Assembly: GCA_002359975.1 (NCBI GenBank)
Contig: DENG01000056.1
Coordinates: forward strand, 3,390 to 13,751
DNA length: 10,362 nt
From: Polynucleobacter sp. UBA2650
GTDB taxonomy: Bacteria > Pseudomonadota > Gammaproteobacteria > Burkholderiales > Burkholderiaceae
Direction of reading: 5' to 3'
Shown piece after piece: positions 8,722 to 10,362 of the stretch. A program made the translations under genes and the position numbers. The notes under the pieces were generated by a model. The model ran no database searches and had not been told where the DNA came from. It saw only the letters and a program-made list of their open reading frames with translations. The first letter of the stretch is position 1, and every line of letters begins with the position of its first letter.

Positions 8722-10023
8722 ATGGAATTTGAAATGGTAGAACAAGAAATAGCCGGCAAGACCATTATTAAAGTGGTTGGGGTCGGAGGGGCTGGGGGTA
8801 ATGCTGTTCAGCATATGATCCGTCGAAGCGTTAATGGAGTGGACTTCATTTGCATGAACACCGATGCTGGAGCTTTGCAACGCTCACAAGCTAAAGTAAA
8901 TCTGCAATTGGGGGAGACTGGCTTAGGGGCGGGAGCTAAGCCAGAAGTTGGTGCGGCAGCGGCTGAACAAGCGCGTGCCCGCATTGCCGATGTATTGCAA
9001 GGGGCTCATATGGTCTTTATCACGGCTGGGATGGGCGGTGGTACTGGAACCGGCGCTGCGCCCATCGTTGCCCAAGTTGCTAAAGAGATGGGTATCTTGA
9101 CCGTTGGCGTGATTAGTAAGCCATTTGACTTTGAAGGTGCCAAGCGTTTGAAAGTAGCGGAGCTTGGCTCGCATGAGCTTGAAAAGCATGTTGACTCACT
9201 CATTGTGGTTCTCAATGAAAAGTTATTTGAGGTAATGGGAGAAGATGCCGAATTTGATAAAGCGTTTGCTTGCGCAGACGATGTATTGCATAACGCAGTA
9301 TCAGGCATTGCAGAAATCATTAATGAGCAAGGTTTAATCAACGTAGACTTTGAAGATGTGAAGACTGTAATGAGCGAGCAGGGTAAGGCCATGATGGGAA
9401 CTGCAACAGTATCGGGAATGGATCGTGCTCGTTTAGCAGCCGAGGCTGCAGTTGCATCGCCGCTATTAGAAGGGGTCGATCTTTCGGGTGCACGTGGAGT
9501 ATTGGTAAACATTACAGCAAGTCGTTCCTTGAAGTTGTCAGAGACCCGTGAAGTAATGGCTGCGATTCGTGGATATGCTGCAGAGGATGCAACAGTTATT
9601 TTTGGAACTGTTTATGACGATAGCTTAGGTGATGCGCTCCGCGTCACTGTAGTTGCAACTGGTTTGAATGGTTCTCAAACAATGCAAAAGGATCAGCCTC
9701 AGCTCATTTGGCGTCAAGCAACCGGTACTAATGATGCAAGCCCCACTATGACCACATTGGGTGATTTTGCACCGACAAGCCCAGCTGCTGCGATGAGCCA
9801 CTCAGTCACCAGCGCGCCCACGACTATGGTTACAGGACAGCCTGCACCAGTAAATCCAGCAGTTGATTATGGACAATTTGATATTCCAAAAGTTTTCAGA
9901 AACTCGCGGGATGCAGTGCCCCCCAGCTTAGGTGCGGATAGCTCCCCACAGGCCAAAGCCATGTTAGAAAAGGGGGCGGATTACTATGAAATACCTGCCT
10001 TTTTAAGGAAGCAAGCAGACTAA
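8722..10023 (+). CDS. ftsZ: Cell division protein FtsZ, tubulin-like GTPase
   Basis: FtsZ polymerises with GTP into the cytokinetic ring at midcell. The 433 residues contain the N-terminal strand and loop KVVGVGGAGGNAVQHM, NTDAGAL, and the tubulin signature GGGTGTG (105-111). The T7 synergy loop is NVDFEDV, with N207, D209 and D212 at the same numbers as in E. coli FtsZ. The GTPase core ends near residue 317 (TVVATGL). A linker of about 100 residues rich in Ala, Pro, Thr and Ser follows, then the conserved C-terminal peptide YYEIPAFLRKQAD (421-433), which binds FtsA and other partners. The linker also carries a related motif, FDIPKVFR, at 386-393. The gene has its own strong ribosome site after the gap from ftsA. 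It may also be transcribed from promoters inside upstream genes, as known in E. coli, but none can be shown here. Confidence 0.99.
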   Translation: MEFEMVEQEIAGKTIIKVVGVGGAGGNAVQHMIRRSVNGVDFICMNTDAGALQRSQAKVNLQLGETGLGAGAKPEVGAAAAEQARARIADVLQGAHMVFITAGMGGGTGTGAAPIVAQVAKEMGILTVGVISKPFDFEGAKRLKVAELGSHELEKHVDSLIVVLNEKLFEVMGEDAEFDKAFACADDVLHNAVSGIAEIINEQGLINVDFEDVKTVMSEQGKAMMGTATVSGMDRARLAAEAAVASPLLEGVDLSGARGVLVNITASRSLKLSETREVMAAIRGYAAEDATVIFGTVYDDSLGDALRVTVVATGLNGSQTMQKDQPQLIWRQATGTNDASPTMTTLGDFAPTSPAAAMSHSVTSAPTTMVTGQPAPVNPAVDYGQFDIPKVFRNSRDAVPPSLGADSSPQAKAMLEKGADYYEIPAFLRKQAD

Positions 10024-10031
10024 TGAATTGA

Positions 10032-10128
10032 CCATACAATAGTGAGTTCGAGGATTGCTAATATAGTCGCCCCTCCGGACGACGAATCCAGCGCCTGTAT
10101 TAGCAGCCCAAAACCACTATTGATATGG
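10032..10128 (+). repeat. Nested inverted repeat (13-bp outer arms, 11-bp inner arms) filling the ftsZ-peroxiredoxin gap
   Basis: The outer arms are CCATACAATAGTG (10032-10044) and CACTATTGaTATGG (10115-10128). They pair over 13 bases with a single bulged A at 10123. The inner arms are TGCTAATATAG (10056-10066) and CTGTATTAGCA (10095-10105), which pair over 11 bases with one G-U wobble. Between the arms are internal loops of 11 and 9 bases. The apical part (10067-10094) is GC-rich and holds the palindrome TCCGGA and a possible GTCG/CGAC stem (10066-10069 with 10080-10083). In RNA this would be one long hairpin. Its 3' strand includes the GG of the peroxiredoxin Shine-Dalgarno GGAG. It could be a translational control element, an mRNA-stabilising 3' end of the dcw transcript, a processed small RNA, or a short repeat element with inverted ends. 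The sequence alone does not decide among these. Confidence 0.75.
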
Positions 10129-10130
10129 AG
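10127..10130 (+). promoter_or_regulatory. Ribosome binding site of the peroxiredoxin gene, partly within a stem
   Basis: GGAG lies five bases before ATG 10136. Its first two bases are the end of the outer right arm of the inverted repeat and would pair with CC at 10032-10033, so access to the site may depend on whether the stem is folded. Confidence 0.6.
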
Positions 10131-10135
10131 ATCAC

Positions 10136-10362
10136 ATGATTGCAGTCGGACAAAAATTACCCAACGCCACCCTCAATGAGTTTTTTGATGAAGAGCGCGA
10201 TGGCTGTTCCTTGGGACCTAATTCGTTTGAAGTTGAAAAGTTAACAGCTGGTAAGAAGATTGTTGTATTTGCGCTGCCAGGCGCATTTACGCCGACCTGT
10301 TCAGCAAAGCATGTTCCTGGTTATGTTGAGCATTTTGATGCTATTAAGGCCAAGGGAGTCGA
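10136..10362 (+). CDS. Peroxiredoxin, Prx5 type (N-terminal part, cut by the window end)
   Basis: The first 75 residues are visible and the frame stays open to the window edge. The sequence MIAVGQKLPNATLNEF, then KKIVVFALPGAFTPTCSAKHVPGY, is typical of the Prx5 (peroxiredoxin-5, AhpC/TSA superfamily) group of thiol peroxidases. These reduce hydrogen peroxide and organic peroxides in the cytoplasm. The active-site motif P-x-x-x-T-x-x-C is present as P48, T52 and C55, with C55 the peroxidatic cysteine. C24 is a second visible cysteine of unknown role. The reductant (glutathione/glutaredoxin or thioredoxin) cannot be inferred from this part. A peroxiredoxin between ftsZ and lpxC is, to my knowledge, a common arrangement in Burkholderiales, so lpxC would be expected downstream. 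I see no OxyR-like box upstream. Confidence 0.93.
   Translation, partial: MIAVGQKLPNATLNEFFDEERDGCSLGPNSFEVEKLTAGKKIVVFALPGAFTPTCSAKHVPGYVEHFDAIKAKGV

Larger units (their letters stand above)
10024..10135 (+). other. ftsZ-peroxiredoxin intergenic region
   Basis: These 112 bases hold no gene. Almost all of the span is occupied by the two nested inverted repeats listed separately, and it ends in GGAG (10127-10130), five bases before the peroxiredoxin ATG. TTGACC at 10028-10033 and TAATAT at 10059-10064 resemble -35 and -10 boxes, but 25 bases separate them, too far for a normal sigma-70 promoter. No T-run follows any of the stems, so a classical intrinsic terminator for ftsZ is not supported. 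Confidence 0.6.

Noticed and set aside
9006..9512. 168-codon open frame on the minus strand inside ftsZ
   Set aside because: It lies wholly antisense to the conserved ftsZ core, its translation is Ser/Ala/Pro/Thr-rich with no recognisable domain, and it is best explained as a shadow of ftsZ codon use.
10028..10064. Sigma-70 promoter for the peroxiredoxin gene (TTGACC and TAATAT)
   Set aside because: The boxes are 25 bases apart, well outside the usual 16-18, and TAATAT is part of the inner inverted repeat arm.
10032..10128. Intrinsic terminator after ftsZ
   Set aside because: The stems are long but are not followed by a T-run on the + strand, and there is no suitable T-tract on the other strand.
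10024..10135. OxyR binding site upstream of the peroxiredoxin gene
   Set aside because: ATAG and CTAT tetramers occur, but not with the regular seven-base spacing of the OxyR motif.

Overview
This window is the distal part of a division and cell wall (dcw) cluster from a Gram-negative bacterium. All genes are on the + strand. The order is mraY(end)-murD-ftsW-murG-murC-ddl-ftsQ-ftsA-ftsZ-peroxiredoxin(start). The organism is most likely a betaproteobacterium of the order Burkholderiales. Three things suggest this: a peroxiredoxin gene directly after ftsZ, an enlarged MurD with a charged insertion, and an FtsZ ending in IPAFLRKQAD with a second DIP-x-x-(F/W)R motif in its linker. The moderate GC content, lower than in most Burkholderia or Cupriavidus, would fit a Polynucleobacter-like freshwater lineage. 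That assignment is from memory of family traits, not from a search.

Layout. Bases 1-95 are the C-terminal end of mraY. From murD (113) to ftsA (8655) the genes form one tightly packed unit. Five junctions are 4-base ATGA stop/start overlaps (murD/ftsW, ftsW/murG, murG/murC, ddl/ftsQ, ftsQ/ftsA), and murC/ddl overlap by 8 bases. The packing loosens only at ftsA-ftsZ, a 66-base gap ending in a near-perfect Shine-Dalgarno, and at ftsZ-peroxiredoxin, a 112-base gap. The second gap is almost filled by two nested inverted repeats whose outer arm runs into the peroxiredoxin ribosome binding site. The window ends inside the peroxiredoxin gene.

How the genes work together. Ddl makes D-Ala-D-Ala. MurC and MurD add the first two amino acids, L-Ala and D-Glu, to UDP-MurNAc in the cytoplasm. 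MraY moves the finished MurNAc-pentapeptide onto undecaprenyl phosphate, and MurG adds GlcNAc to give lipid II. FtsW polymerises lipid II at the septum. FtsZ forms the ring, FtsA anchors it to the membrane, and FtsQ links the cytoplasmic ring to the periplasmic synthesis machinery. The peroxiredoxin is functionally unrelated.

The coding content is conserved housekeeping, and I see no mobile element, CRISPR array, RNA gene or novel multi-gene system. The features most worth a second look are the nested inverted repeat after ftsZ, the internal copy of the FtsZ C-terminal peptide motif, and the insertions in MurD.
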